A stretch of DNA of 64,000 nt from Cyclobacteriaceae bacterium (lineage in GTDB: Bacteria > Bacteroidota > Bacteroidia > Cytophagales > Cyclobacteriaceae). The stretch spans positions 248,001-312,000 of the forward strand of contig JAKLJG010000003.1 of assembly GCA_023151255.1 (NCBI GenBank), given 5' to 3'. Below the pieces are notes generated by a model, which did no database searches, had not been told where the DNA came from, and saw only the letters and a list, made by a program, of their open reading frames with translations. The stretch's first letter is position 1; every line of letters starts with the position of its first letter. The translations under genes were made by a program, and so were the position numbers. This document shows positions 54,401-63,264 of the stretch, one piece after another.

Positions 54401-54892
54401 GTGCGTTATACCGAAGGCGTATCTTTACGGATTGTGAGATTTGCCCGGCTTGCTTTTTTTATTGTTGTAGCTTCATCCTGCCTGGATGAAGCTGATTGCA
54501 TCCGTAATGCAGATACCGCGTTGGTGATTCAGTTCAAGCGACTGCTTGATGGGAAGAACGATACGCTGATTTTTTACCGTGTTGAAGCCACCGGCACCGA
54601 TAGTATTTTTTACGGCCAGAGCCCCGATGTGTTGGATACCCTTCGGGGAACTCCAATGATTTTATCGGTTAACCCCAATACACCGGTCACTTCGTTTTCT
54701 TTTTATCTGCCTGTACTGGAGTACTCGCTTTCTGTTGAATATGACAGATCAGCACGGTTTATCAGTGAAGATTGCGGTAGCGAAGTGAGCCTCAACAACC
54801 TCCGGATTTCGTTTACCGATTTTGATTCTGTTCGTGTTATTAACCCGATTTTAAGCACTGCCCGAACTGTAAACATTGAAATTTACCGCTAA
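54401..54892 (+). CDS. DUF6452-like lipoprotein
   Basis: 'FFIVVASSCLDEADC' lipobox and Cys pattern; adjacent to DUF6048-like gene. Confidence 0.7.
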   Translation: MRYTEGVSLRIVRFARLAFFIVVASSCLDEADCIRNADTALVIQFKRLLDGKNDTLIFYRVEATGTDSIFYGQSPDVLDTLRGTPMILSVNPNTPVTSFSFYLPVLEYSLSVEYDRSARFISEDCGSEVSLNNLRISFTDFDSVRVINPILSTARTVNIEIYR

Positions 54893-55532
54893 CATATTGC
54901 TCGTTCTGCTTTCAGTAAACCTGCTTGCTCAAAAGGCCGATACAGTGGTGCGCGATTTCAGACCATCCGGTATCCGCATTGGGTATGATGTTTTCGGGAG
55001 TGCCTGGAGTGCGTTGGATAAAACCTATTTCGGCTTTGAAATGAGTGCCGATGTTGATTTTTACCGCTACTATCTTACGGTTGATGTTGGAAACTGGAAG
55101 CGGGATTTGACAAGTGATGCAGACCTGTACACCAACAACGGCAAGTATATGCGGATGGGCGTGGACGTGAATTTCTTAAAGAGAGATCCGGAACGGAACA
55201 TGTTCTTTATCGGGGCGCGCTACGGATGGGGAATATTTTCGGAAACATTGGTAAGGTCAACGGATGATCCCGTTTGGGGAATAAACACCGAAACTTTTAC
55301 CAATACCGACAGCCGGTCCTCGTGGTTTGAAGTGACTACCGGGCTTCGCGTGAAAATGTATAAATTTTTCTGGATGGGGTACACCATCCGCTATAAGTTT
55401 GGATTGAATACTTCCGGAACCGGTGAGTTGGTTCCTTACGATGTGCCGGGTTTTGGCAGTACGTTCAAGAGTTCTACCTGGGGTTTTAATTACCTGCTGT
55501 TGTTCAGAATACCGGTGAGGAAAGCGCACTAG
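54876..55532 (+). CDS. DUF6048-like outer-membrane protein
   Basis: 'RIGYDVFGSAWSALDKTYFGFEMSADVDFYRYYLTVDVG', 'FIGARYGWGIF'; overlaps upstream CDS by 17 nt. Confidence 0.75.
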   Translation: MKFTANILLVLLSVNLLAQKADTVVRDFRPSGIRIGYDVFGSAWSALDKTYFGFEMSADVDFYRYYLTVDVGNWKRDLTSDADLYTNNGKYMRMGVDVNFLKRDPERNMFFIGARYGWGIFSETLVRSTDDPVWGINTETFTNTDSRSSWFEVTTGLRVKMYKFFWMGYTIRYKFGLNTSGTGELVPYDVPGFGSTFKSSTWGFNYLLLFRIPVRKAH

Positions 55533-55534
55533 GC

Positions 55535-56488
55535 TTATCTACCCGCAAATAACGAGTCTACAAACTCGGCATTGTTAAAAACCTGCAGGTCGTCAACCTT
55601 TTCGCCAACGCCAATGTATTTCACCGGTATTTTAAATTCATCCGAAATGCCGATCACTACTCCGCCTTTCGCGGTGCCGTCAAGTTTCGTGATGGCTATG
55701 GCAGTTACATCGGTGGCCTTTGTAAACTCGCGTGCCTGGGTAACAGCATTCTGGCCGGTGCTGCCATCAAGCACCAGCAACACTTCGTGGGGGGCATCAG
55801 GAATAACCTTTTGAATCACGCGTCTGATTTTCGAAAGTTCATTCATCAGGTTGGTTTTGGTGTGTAGGCGGCCTGCTGTATCTATAATCACCACATCTGC
55901 TTTTTTTTCAAGACCTTCCTTCACGGCATCAAAGGCAACGGACGAGGGGTCGGTGTCCATGCCGCGGCTTACCACAGGTATACCGTTACGGTCGCCCCAA
56001 AGTTTCAGTTGGTCAACGGCCGCGGCACGAAAAGTGTCGGCTGCACCAAGCAGAACTGTTTTGCCCAACTTTTTATACTGAGCTGAAAGTTTGCCGATGG
56101 TGGTAGTTTTACCCACACCATTTACGCCCACCACCATAATCACATAAGGTTTGATGCCGGCCGGTAAATCAAAATCCTGCAAGGAAGCCGATTGGTTTTC
56201 AGCCAACAACGAAGCGATTTCTTCTTTCAGTATCCGGTTTAGTTCCGCTGTGCCCAGGTACTTATCTCGTGCCACGCGCTGCTGTATGCGTTCAATAATT
56301 TTTAATGTGGTGTCAACGCCAACATCGGAAGAGATGAGAATTTCCTCCAGGTTATCAAGCACGTCATCATCGACCGTGGATTTGCCGGCCACTGCTTTGC
56401 TGAGGCGCGTAAAAAAACTCTCGCTGGTTTTTTGCAAACCCTTGTTGAGCGATTCTTTTTTTTCTTTTGTAAAAAATCCAAAGGCCAT
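55535..56488 (-). CDS. ftsY: Signal recognition particle receptor FtsY
   Basis: 'VVGVNGVGKTTTIGKLSAQYKKLGKTVLLGAADTFRAAAVDQL', 'ITKLDGTAKGG'. Confidence 0.97.
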   Translation of the reverse strand: MAFGFFTKEKKESLNKGLQKTSESFFTRLSKAVAGKSTVDDDVLDNLEEILISSDVGVDTTLKIIERIQQRVARDKYLGTAELNRILKEEIASLLAENQSASLQDFDLPAGIKPYVIMVVGVNGVGKTTTIGKLSAQYKKLGKTVLLGAADTFRAAAVDQLKLWGDRNGIPVVSRGMDTDPSSVAFDAVKEGLEKKADVVIIDTAGRLHTKTNLMNELSKIRRVIQKVIPDAPHEVLLVLDGSTGQNAVTQAREFTKATDVTAIAITKLDGTAKGGVVIGISDEFKIPVKYIGVGEKVDDLQVFNNAEFVDSLFAGR

Positions 56489-56502
56489 ACATGCAACTTA
56501 GT

Positions 56503-56540
56503 AAAAAAACGAACCCCTGCTCCGGAAGGAACAGGGGTTT
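56503..56540 (-). terminator. Intrinsic terminator after rpmB-rpmG-DUF4295
   Basis: AACCCCTG-N12-CAGGGGTT (56512-56539) followed on the minus strand by TCGTTTTTTT. Confidence 0.8.
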
Positions 56541-56562
56541 GAAAATGCTTTTACAAAACCGG

Positions 56563-56718
56563 TTATTTTTTGGCCAATGTTTCTTTAACCATTTCGGCCG
56601 GCACAATCTCTTCCCTAAAGGTGTAGGCACCGGTTTTTTCCGACTTGATGGCGCGAATCACTTTTGCGTAGTGCTTACCATCACCTTTCTTCAGTGTTGC
56701 AACAACTTTCTTTGCCAT
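56563..56718 (-). CDS. DUF4295 small basic protein (51 aa), below ORF-track cutoff
   Basis: Translated by eye: MAKKVVATLKKGDGKHYAKVIRAIKSEKTGAYTFREEIVPAEMVKETLAKK*. Confidence 0.92.
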   Translation of the reverse strand: MAKKVVATLKKGDGKHYAKVIRAIKSEKTGAYTFREEIVPAEMVKETLAKK

Positions 56719-56720
56719 AG

Positions 56721-56903
56721 TTACTTAATTTCTTTGTGTAACGTATATTTTTTCAATACCGGGTTGTACTTCTTCAACTCCAGTCGCTCGGTGGTATTCT
56801 TGCGGTTTTTGGTGGTAATGTAACGACTCATGCCGGGCATGCCCGAAGCTTTGTGCTCGGTGCACTCCAATATTACCTGTACGCGGTTGCCTTTCTTTGC
56901 CAT
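56721..56903 (-). CDS. rpmG: 50S ribosomal protein L33
   Basis: '[17 protein letters not shown]...[35 protein letters not shown]'. Confidence 0.97.
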   Translation of the reverse strand: MAKKGNRVQVILECTEHKASGMPGMSRYITTKNRKNTTERLELKKYNPVLKKYTLHKEIK

Positions 56904-56919
56904 GTTCGTAATTGATTAT

Positions 56920-57159
56920 TTATGCTACAACCCTTTTCTGGGCTTTGGCTTCCTTTAATACGGCTGTAATACCGTGCTTATTAATGGTTTTAATGGCCTT
57001 GGTCGATACCTTCAGGGTTATCCAGCGGTTTTCTTCCGGCAGGAAGAAGCGCTTTTTCTGAAGGTTCGGATAAAACCTGCGCTTGGTTTTGTTATTCGCG
57101 TGGGAAACGTTGTTTCCTACCCGCGGCCGTTTTCCGGTTATTTCGCAAACTCGTGCCAT
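56920..57159 (-). CDS. rpmB: 50S ribosomal protein L28
   Basis: '[39 protein letters not shown]'. Confidence 0.97.
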   Translation of the reverse strand: MARVCEITGKRPRVGNNVSHANNKTKRRFYPNLQKKRFFLPEENRWITLKVSTKAIKTINKHGITAVLKEAKAQKRVVA

Positions 57160-57286
57160 TGCCTTTGTGCTTTATTCTTAAAAAAGGACTGCAAATATCG
57201 GGAAAACCGGCCCAAATCTCCAAGCCCTGTACAAAATTAGGTTTCGGGCCGTAATTCACCCCCCAATTTCGCTTTAGAAATGGTTT

Positions 57287-59491
57287 TCAGCGTATAATCA
57301 CCCTGCGCGCGTACGATTTACCCCTGATGATGAACCTAAAGATGTATAACCCTGCCTTAAGCTCGCCTGTTTCAAACCGGTAGGATTGGTAGGCATTGAG
57401 GTATAGCGGAGTACCAACCTGCTGGCCTGTTGAGCTTATTATATAAACCTGGGCGGGTCGATCAACCTGGATGTTAATAACCGCAGACAAATCGGTAACA
57501 ACCGGATTGGGGTAAATTTCAATTTGTGGTGCATCCGGCAACAGAGTGGTTTCATCATGTTTCAAAATGTGAATTCCACCTGTAATGTTACCAACCACAA
57601 GGGTAGGCTTGTCTGTATTGAAAAGATTAACAACTGCCGGCCAGGTTCGACCCCCCAGATTTTGGGGTTGGTATTGTTCACTTAGTTCGTTATAAACAAT
57701 GTTACGGATGGCGGGCTCTGCTGCCGTGGCTTCTTTGAAATTACTAACAACACCCAATTGCCCGGTTTGATCACCGATGATTAAGTCGGGGTTGCCGTCA
57801 TTGTCCAGATCGCCAACAGCGCAGGCGAGGTTTTGCCTTAATACACTGGATCCTAATCCAAGGAATGCGGTATTGATTAGGGTAAATGCAGGCGAAGCTA
57901 ATGTGCCGGTATTTTCCCAATACTGCAGGGCACCGTTTGATTTGCCTACAAGCAGATCGGGTTTGGAATCGTTGTTGACATAAACAACCGAAACGTTTTC
58001 GTTGGCAAAGATGGGGAAGTTAAGCGACTGGACATCGGCTGCATTGATTTGCAAACCGATGTTAGCCGTGTTGGGAATGAAGTACAGGTTGGTACTGAGA
58101 CCGAACTGGTTTGAAGCGGTAAACACCAGGTCGGACCGGGCATCGCCATTCATATCGGCAAAGGTGAGTTTAATATTGGTGAAGTTCAGGAAAGAAATGC
58201 CGGCATAGTTATCCGTACTTAATGCAAATACAGGTTCGTTACGTGTACCGGCATTTTCAAAAAAAGCAACAGATGCACGACCATTGTGTGCATAGTTGCC
58301 GATGAACAGATCAAAATCACCATCACCATCGGCATCAAAAAAGGCCGGCACAGCGTTATCGCCAACGTCAATCATGTTAGCCTGCAGAAAGTTTGGCGAT
58401 TGAAAACTAAACTGCGGCAGTTGGTTAGTGCCGGTGTTTTTATAAAACCACAATGTTTCCTTCAGGTTGGTAAAGGTTGATTCCCGGTAAAAGATATTGG
58501 GTATTGCAAGCATGTCGGTAATGCCATCGCCATCGACATCTTCGAAGTAAACCGTTGGATAGGGAAAGGCCGCAATCGGATTGGCTACAGGAAAAGCGGT
58601 AGCGGTTGTAACCAGGGGGCTGGTATTATTCCCTTCGTTAATAAGTTGGTAAACCCTGAAGCAATCGGATTCGGAAAAAAGCAAATCCTGGTCGCCATCA
58701 TTATCCAAATCGCGGGCTACCAGGCTTTTGCCTCCTGCATGGTTCTGCCGGCCGCCCGAAGAACAGGATTCGTTATTAAAAGCAAATTCACCACAGGTGC
58801 ATTCGGTTACACCGCCCCAGGTTTGGGTGATGCGTTCAAAGTCAAGTGAGTCGCAGGTGCCGTAACGTTCTATGCTGAAGTTTCTATGAAACTCGATGGT
58901 GCCTGCGCCCACAAATTTTACGTTGAAAATATCGAGGTCACCATCGCCATCGGCATCGCTAATGGAAGGCAGGTCGTCAAAATTAAGCTGTAGGTTTACT
59001 TTGTTGGTAAAGCCTTTGGTAAGTAAGACGGTGCTTTTGGTGCTAAAGCCGGTATCGAATAAGAAGAGTTCCCATGCCGGGGGGTGCCCGGGGGGAGAAC
59101 TATTTTTGTAAACCTTGATGCCCAGCACATCGCCCGTGAACAGATCTTTTTTGCCATCGCAGTTAAAATCGCGCAACAGTACCCAATTGGTTATTCCTTC
59201 CGGGAAATAGGCTTCGTACGCTGGTGCATATACATAGCGGTTATCCGTTTTCAGAAATGTCAATATTCTGCCTGCCATCCGGTCGTACAAGGCAAGATCA
59301 TCAATGCCATCCTGATTCAAATCGATGGTATTGAACTGGCCGGCATTAAAGCCCCCGGCCCACGCCAGGCTGAGTGTATCGCTGTTAAGTAGCACCGGAA
59401 TGCTGCTGTCCAGCCGATAGGTAAACTGGGCCAGTAAGCCTGCAGGGAGCAGGTAAATGAGAGCAATTTGTACAAGCAAACTTTTTTTCAT
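57287..59491 (-). CDS. Secreted FG-GAP/VCBS repeat protein with C-terminal T9SS type A sorting domain
   Basis: About nine Asp-rich Dx[DN]xDGxxD repeats; C-terminus 'IEIYPNPVVTDLSAVINIQVDRPAQVYIISSTGQQV...LKAGLYIFRFIIRGKSYARRVIIR'. Confidence 0.92.
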   Translation of the reverse strand: MKKSLLVQIALIYLLPAGLLAQFTYRLDSSIPVLLNSDTLSLAWAGGFNAGQFNTIDLNQDGIDDLALYDRMAGRILTFLKTDNRYVYAPAYEAYFPEGITNWVLLRDFNCDGKKDLFTGDVLGIKVYKNSSPPGHPPAWELFLFDTGFSTKSTVLLTKGFTNKVNLQLNFDDLPSISDADGDGDLDIFNVKFVGAGTIEFHRNFSIERYGTCDSLDFERITQTWGGVTECTCGEFAFNNESCSSGGRQNHAGGKSLVARDLDNDGDQDLLFSESDCFRVYQLINEGNNTSPLVTTATAFPVANPIAAFPYPTVYFEDVDGDGITDMLAIPNIFYRESTFTNLKETLWFYKNTGTNQLPQFSFQSPNFLQANMIDVGDNAVPAFFDADGDGDFDLFIGNYAHNGRASVAFFENAGTRNEPVFALSTDNYAGISFLNFTNIKLTFADMNGDARSDLVFTASNQFGLSTNLYFIPNTANIGLQINAADVQSLNFPIFANENVSVVYVNNDSKPDLLVGKSNGALQYWENTGTLASPAFTLINTAFLGLGSSVLRQNLACAVGDLDNDGNPDLIIGDQTGQLGVVSNFKEATAAEPAIRNIVYNELSEQYQPQNLGGRTWPAVVNLFNTDKPTLVVGNITGGIHILKHDETTLLPDAPQIEIYPNPVVTDLSAVINIQVDRPAQVYIISSTGQQVGTPLYLNAYQSYRFETGELKAGLYIFRFIIRGKSYARRVIIR

Positions 59492-59544
59492 GCAGTACGA
59501 GTGCAGGCCCAACGGCTACTGTTATCTTGGCAGGTAAGATAACG

Positions 59545-60828
59545 ATGGACATTCAGAAATTATATGAAATCTTCCGGAAGAGCGGAAAAGTTTCTACCGA
59601 TACACGAAAGATAGAGGCGGGCTCTGTTTTTTTTGCCCTGAAGGGAGAAAAATTTGACGGCAACGAGTTTGCCGGTGAGGCATTGACCAAAGGCGCTGCA
59701 TACGCAGTAATTGACAATCCGCTCTATAATAAAGGAGAGCATTTCGTTGTAGTGGATGATGTCCTTACCGCGCTTCAGCAGCTGGCCCGGCATCACCGCC
59801 AGCAGCTGACCATTCCGGTAATCGGGTTAACCGGATCCAACGGAAAAACAACATCGAAAGAATTACTTTATGCCGTGTTGGCCAAAAAGTTTAAAGCGTT
59901 TGCCACGAAGGGAAATCTGAACAACCACATTGGTGTGCCTTTATCCATTCTATCGATTGATAGTATGATTGAGGTTACGGTGATTGAAATGGGCGCCAAC
60001 CATGTTGGCGAAATTGCAGCCCTGAGCGCCATCGCCAACCCAACGCATGGATTTATTACCAACATCGGCAAGGCGCATATCGGCACGTTTGGCGGATTTG
60101 ATAATATTATTCGCGGTAAGTCGGAATTGTACATGCACTTAATCAACAACCAGGGCACCGTGTTCATCAATTCACAAAATCCGATTTTGTTTAATATGGC
60201 TAAGCGATTTAAGAATCCGGTGCTCTACCCGGCCAAAGGCGATTACTATCATTGCGAGATGATAAGTGCAGATCCGTATATTAAAATCCTCACTGAAAGT
60301 GGACGCGAAGTGCAGACAAAATTGCTGGGTACTTACAATTTTGAAAACATTGCCACCGCACTTTGTATTGGTAAATATTTTGGTGTGGATGAAAAGTTAG
60401 CAAACCAGGCGGTGGCTGACTATGAGCCGGCCAACATGCGCTCGCAGGTAGTTAAAAAAGCAACCAACACAATCATCCTTGATGCGTACAACGCCAACCC
60501 AAGTTCGATGGAAGCGGCCATCCGAAGCATTGCTGACATGAAGGCTGAAAAAAAGGTACTCATCCTGGGCGATATGTTTGAGTTGGAAGAAGAGGCTGAA
60601 CGGGAGCATCGGAACATCGGTAAACTGGTTTGCGACCTTGGCTTTACCAATGTTTTATTGTGTGGCGATTTGATGCGCTATGCATTTAAAGAATTTCCAA
60701 AAGCCAACCATTTTAATAAAAAAGAAGAGTTATTGAGCTTTCTGAAACAAAACCCCATCAGCGAATCAACCATATTGGTAAAAGCTTCGCGTGGAGTAGG
60801 ATTAGAGGCGGTAATGGATGTGATTTAG
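59545..60828 (+). CDS. murF: UDP-N-acetylmuramoyl-tripeptide--D-alanyl-D-alanine ligase
   Basis: 'VIGLTGSNGKTTSKELLYAVLAKKF', 'GNLNNHIGVPLSIL', 'LDAYNANPSSMEAAI'. Confidence 0.96.
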   Translation: MDIQKLYEIFRKSGKVSTDTRKIEAGSVFFALKGEKFDGNEFAGEALTKGAAYAVIDNPLYNKGEHFVVVDDVLTALQQLARHHRQQLTIPVIGLTGSNGKTTSKELLYAVLAKKFKAFATKGNLNNHIGVPLSILSIDSMIEVTVIEMGANHVGEIAALSAIANPTHGFITNIGKAHIGTFGGFDNIIRGKSELYMHLINNQGTVFINSQNPILFNMAKRFKNPVLYPAKGDYYHCEMISADPYIKILTESGREVQTKLLGTYNFENIATALCIGKYFGVDEKLANQAVADYEPANMRSQVVKKATNTIILDAYNANPSSMEAAIRSIADMKAEKKVLILGDMFELEEEAEREHRNIGKLVCDLGFTNVLLCGDLMRYAFKEFPKANHFNKKEELLSFLKQNPISESTILVKASRGVGLEAVMDVI

Positions 60829-60845
60829 TAGAGCAAACCATAGAA

Positions 60846-61499
60846 ATGGAGAAAATCTTACAATTCCTGAAAGGTGTTGCAAAAAATAACAACCGCGAAT
60901 GGTTCGAAAAAAATAAATCGCGTTACCTGGAGGCCAAAACAACTTTTGAAGAGTTTCTGGAGGTATTGCATAAAGAGTTATTGAAGTTTGATGAGAGTCT
61001 GGCGGGGCTGAATCCGCGCAAGCAGGCTTTCCGCATTTACCGCGATGTGCGCTTCAGCAAAGACAAACGTCCTTATAAGGTAAACATGGGCGCAGCCTTC
61101 TCAGCCCATGGAAAAATGGAGCAGGAACCCGGCTATTATATTCATATTGAACCGGGTAAAAGTTTTGTGGCGGGCGGATTATATATGCCTAACCCGGTGA
61201 ATCTGGTAAAGGTTCGTCAGGAGATTGATTACAATACCGAAAGGTTTTTGAAGATACTTGCCGATAAAAAATTTGCAACATACTTCTCAGGGCTTGATAA
61301 TTTCGACCGCGTAAAAACTGCCCCTAAGGGCTATGTAAAAGACCATCCTCATATTAATTTACTAAAAAACAAAAGTTTTGTGGTCTCGCATTCCTTCAGC
61401 GATGCACAAGTGAAGGATAACCTATTTATGAAAAATGTTGTCGGGGTATGTAAAGCAGTTAAACCCCTGAATGATTTTTTAAAAGAGGCATTGCAATAA
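60846..61499 (+). CDS. DUF2461 domain protein
   Basis: 'FLKGVAKNNNREWFEKNKSRYLEAK', 'YRDVRFSKDKRPYKVNMGAAFS', 'GYYIHIEPGKSFVAGGLYMP'. Confidence 0.93.
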   Translation: MEKILQFLKGVAKNNNREWFEKNKSRYLEAKTTFEEFLEVLHKELLKFDESLAGLNPRKQAFRIYRDVRFSKDKRPYKVNMGAAFSAHGKMEQEPGYYIHIEPGKSFVAGGLYMPNPVNLVKVRQEIDYNTERFLKILADKKFATYFSGLDNFDRVKTAPKGYVKDHPHINLLKNKSFVVSHSFSDAQVKDNLFMKNVVGVCKAVKPLNDFLKEALQ

Positions 61500-61502
61500 A
61501 GT

Positions 61503-61532
61503 AAAAAACCCCGATGTCATCGGGGCTTTTTA
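61503..61532. terminator. Bidirectional intrinsic terminator
   Basis: AAAAAACCCCGATGTCATCGGGGCTTTTTA hairpin between convergent genes. Confidence 0.85.
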
Positions 61533-61547
61533 CTGCAAGCTGAAGTA

Positions 61548-62570
61548 TTAGTTTGTCGTACCCAGAAATTCTTTCAACGTACTTTCAAGGTATTCATTAG
61601 CTGCACGGTACACGCTTTCTTTGTACACCTTCGCATCGCATGGCAACGGTTGGGCCATTGTCAGAAAGTTATCAGTAACGTTAAATATGGTTAGTGCACC
61701 TATATCGGTTCCCCAGTTATCCACCGAGGCTGTTTCAACGGCTTTATATTTTTTATCTTCAAATACTCCGGGTATATCCAGATTTTTTTTCAAGTGATAG
61801 TTGCTAATGGCCTGCACACCCAGGCTTTCCATAAATGCATAGGTAACCACTGTTTGTGGGAATTCACCAAAGGCTTGCGTGGTAGGCAGGGGATCTTTTT
61901 CAACGCGCAGGTAAGGCCTAAGCACAACTTTCACCAATCCTCCTACTGCATCCGAAAGCATTTTACTTCCACCCGACTGGGCATCTTCAACAAATGGCAC
62001 CAGGATATTCACTTTTACAACAGTGGCTTTAATGTCTTTTGAAATTTTAAGTGAGTTGTCTGTGAAAGTGCTTTTCTCTTTTCCCGAATCTTTGGTTTTT
62101 TTAATGAAGTACTCAAAACCGGTAGGCACTACAGTGATAAAGCCCGGATACTGTGCTTCACTTAATGTTCCGCCTTGTTTGCGTTCCCACCCCGCAAATT
62201 CCTTGATAGGCTGGGCTTCATCAGCCGAAACAATGGTGTAGCCGGCTTGCTGTAATTTTTCAATGTATTGTTGGTAGAGTTTATCGGTTATCTCCAGCAA
62301 ATCGGTGCTTTCAATACCCTTGGCAGCCAGTGTTAAACTGGCTTTGGCGGAACCGCGGTAGCCACCTCCCAATGTTCTGGATGCCTGATCTTTGTCTTCC
62401 TGTGTGTATAATAGTTGGTAGTTAACCCGAAACTGTGCGATGTAAATTCTTTTGGGTGAGTCTTTAAACTTGTTTTTGCCATATCCTGAATCTTTTAACT
62501 CAACGGCTTGTTGGGCAAGGGCTACACCCATCAGTATAGCCACTGAAAATGTTAGTATACTTTTTTTCAT
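61548..62570 (-). CDS. Secreted hypothetical protein
   Basis: 'MKKSILTFSVAILMGVALAQQAVELKDSGYGKNKFKDSPKRIYIAQFRVNYQLLY'; start 62570, listed ORF is extended. Confidence 0.75.
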   Translation of the reverse strand: MKKSILTFSVAILMGVALAQQAVELKDSGYGKNKFKDSPKRIYIAQFRVNYQLLYTQEDKDQASRTLGGGYRGSAKASLTLAAKGIESTDLLEITDKLYQQYIEKLQQAGYTIVSADEAQPIKEFAGWERKQGGTLSEAQYPGFITVVPTGFEYFIKKTKDSGKEKSTFTDNSLKISKDIKATVVKVNILVPFVEDAQSGGSKMLSDAVGGLVKVVLRPYLRVEKDPLPTTQAFGEFPQTVVTYAFMESLGVQAISNYHLKKNLDIPGVFEDKKYKAVETASVDNWGTDIGALTIFNVTDNFLTMAQPLPCDAKVYKESVYRAANEYLESTLKEFLGTTN

Positions 62571-62661
62571 AGTACTTGAAATTATGCCCGAAAAGTATTC
62601 CCGGATTTTGATTTGTTGTATACCGTAAACCCGCCATGTAAATACCGTGGCAGTACGGTAG

Positions 62662-63264
62662 CTAGTTGGTAAGCTTGTGGTTATATGCAAATTTTATTAA
62701 CCCAACCAACGTGTTGGTGTTGGCCTTTTTAAAGAGGTTTTTACGGTAGGTTTCTACGGTGCGCTCGCTCAACTTCAGGGTAGAGGCAATCTGTTTATTA
62801 GAGTATTCTTTCAAAATCAGTTTAAGCACTTCTCGTTCACGACCCGATAAACGGGGGGATTCTTCCGGTTGAAGAAGTGTATCTGTTAATTCAGCGCTAA
62901 TATACCGATGACCCCCCTTGATTTTTTCGAGGGCTGTTAGTAACTCTTGTTTACTTACGTTTTTAAGCAAGTAACCATTAAAGCCGGCTTTAATGGCCTT
63001 TCGGACTAACGGGCCCTCATCATGCATGCTGAGCAGTACACCCTTTAGGAGGGGGCGCCATTTGCGACATTGTTCAAATAGTTCAATGCCGTTTAGGTCG
63101 GGCATTTCGTAGTCGGTCAGCAATAGGTCGATTTCGTTTGCCTGAATAAACTTCAGTGCCTGCTGAGGCTCAGCAAAGATGGCAACTACTTCATACGGGT
63201 CGTCCAGTAGCTGGCTTAAGCCCTCAATAAAAATACGGTGGTCATCAACTAAAATTATTTTCAT
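62662..63264 (-). CDS. LuxR/NarL-type response regulator
   Basis: 'MKIILVDDHRIFIEGLSQLL', 'LLTDYEMPDLNGIEL', HTH 'LSGREREVLKLILKEYSNKQIASTLKLSERTVETYRKNLF'. Confidence 0.96.
   Translation of the reverse strand: MKIILVDDHRIFIEGLSQLLDDPYEVVAIFAEPQQALKFIQANEIDLLLTDYEMPDLNGIELFEQCRKWRPLLKGVLLSMHDEGPLVRKAIKAGFNGYLLKNVSKQELLTALEKIKGGHRYISAELTDTLLQPEESPRLSGREREVLKLILKEYSNKQIASTLKLSERTVETYRKNLFKKANTNTLVGLIKFAYNHKLTN

Noticed and set aside
59079-59103. CCGGGGGGTGCCCGGGGGGAG tract in the FG-GAP gene, considered as a third palindromic element
   Set aside because: It is a short direct repeat encoding SSPPGHPPAW in a plausible protein context; it lacks the ACACCCCC...GGGGGTGT inverted arms.
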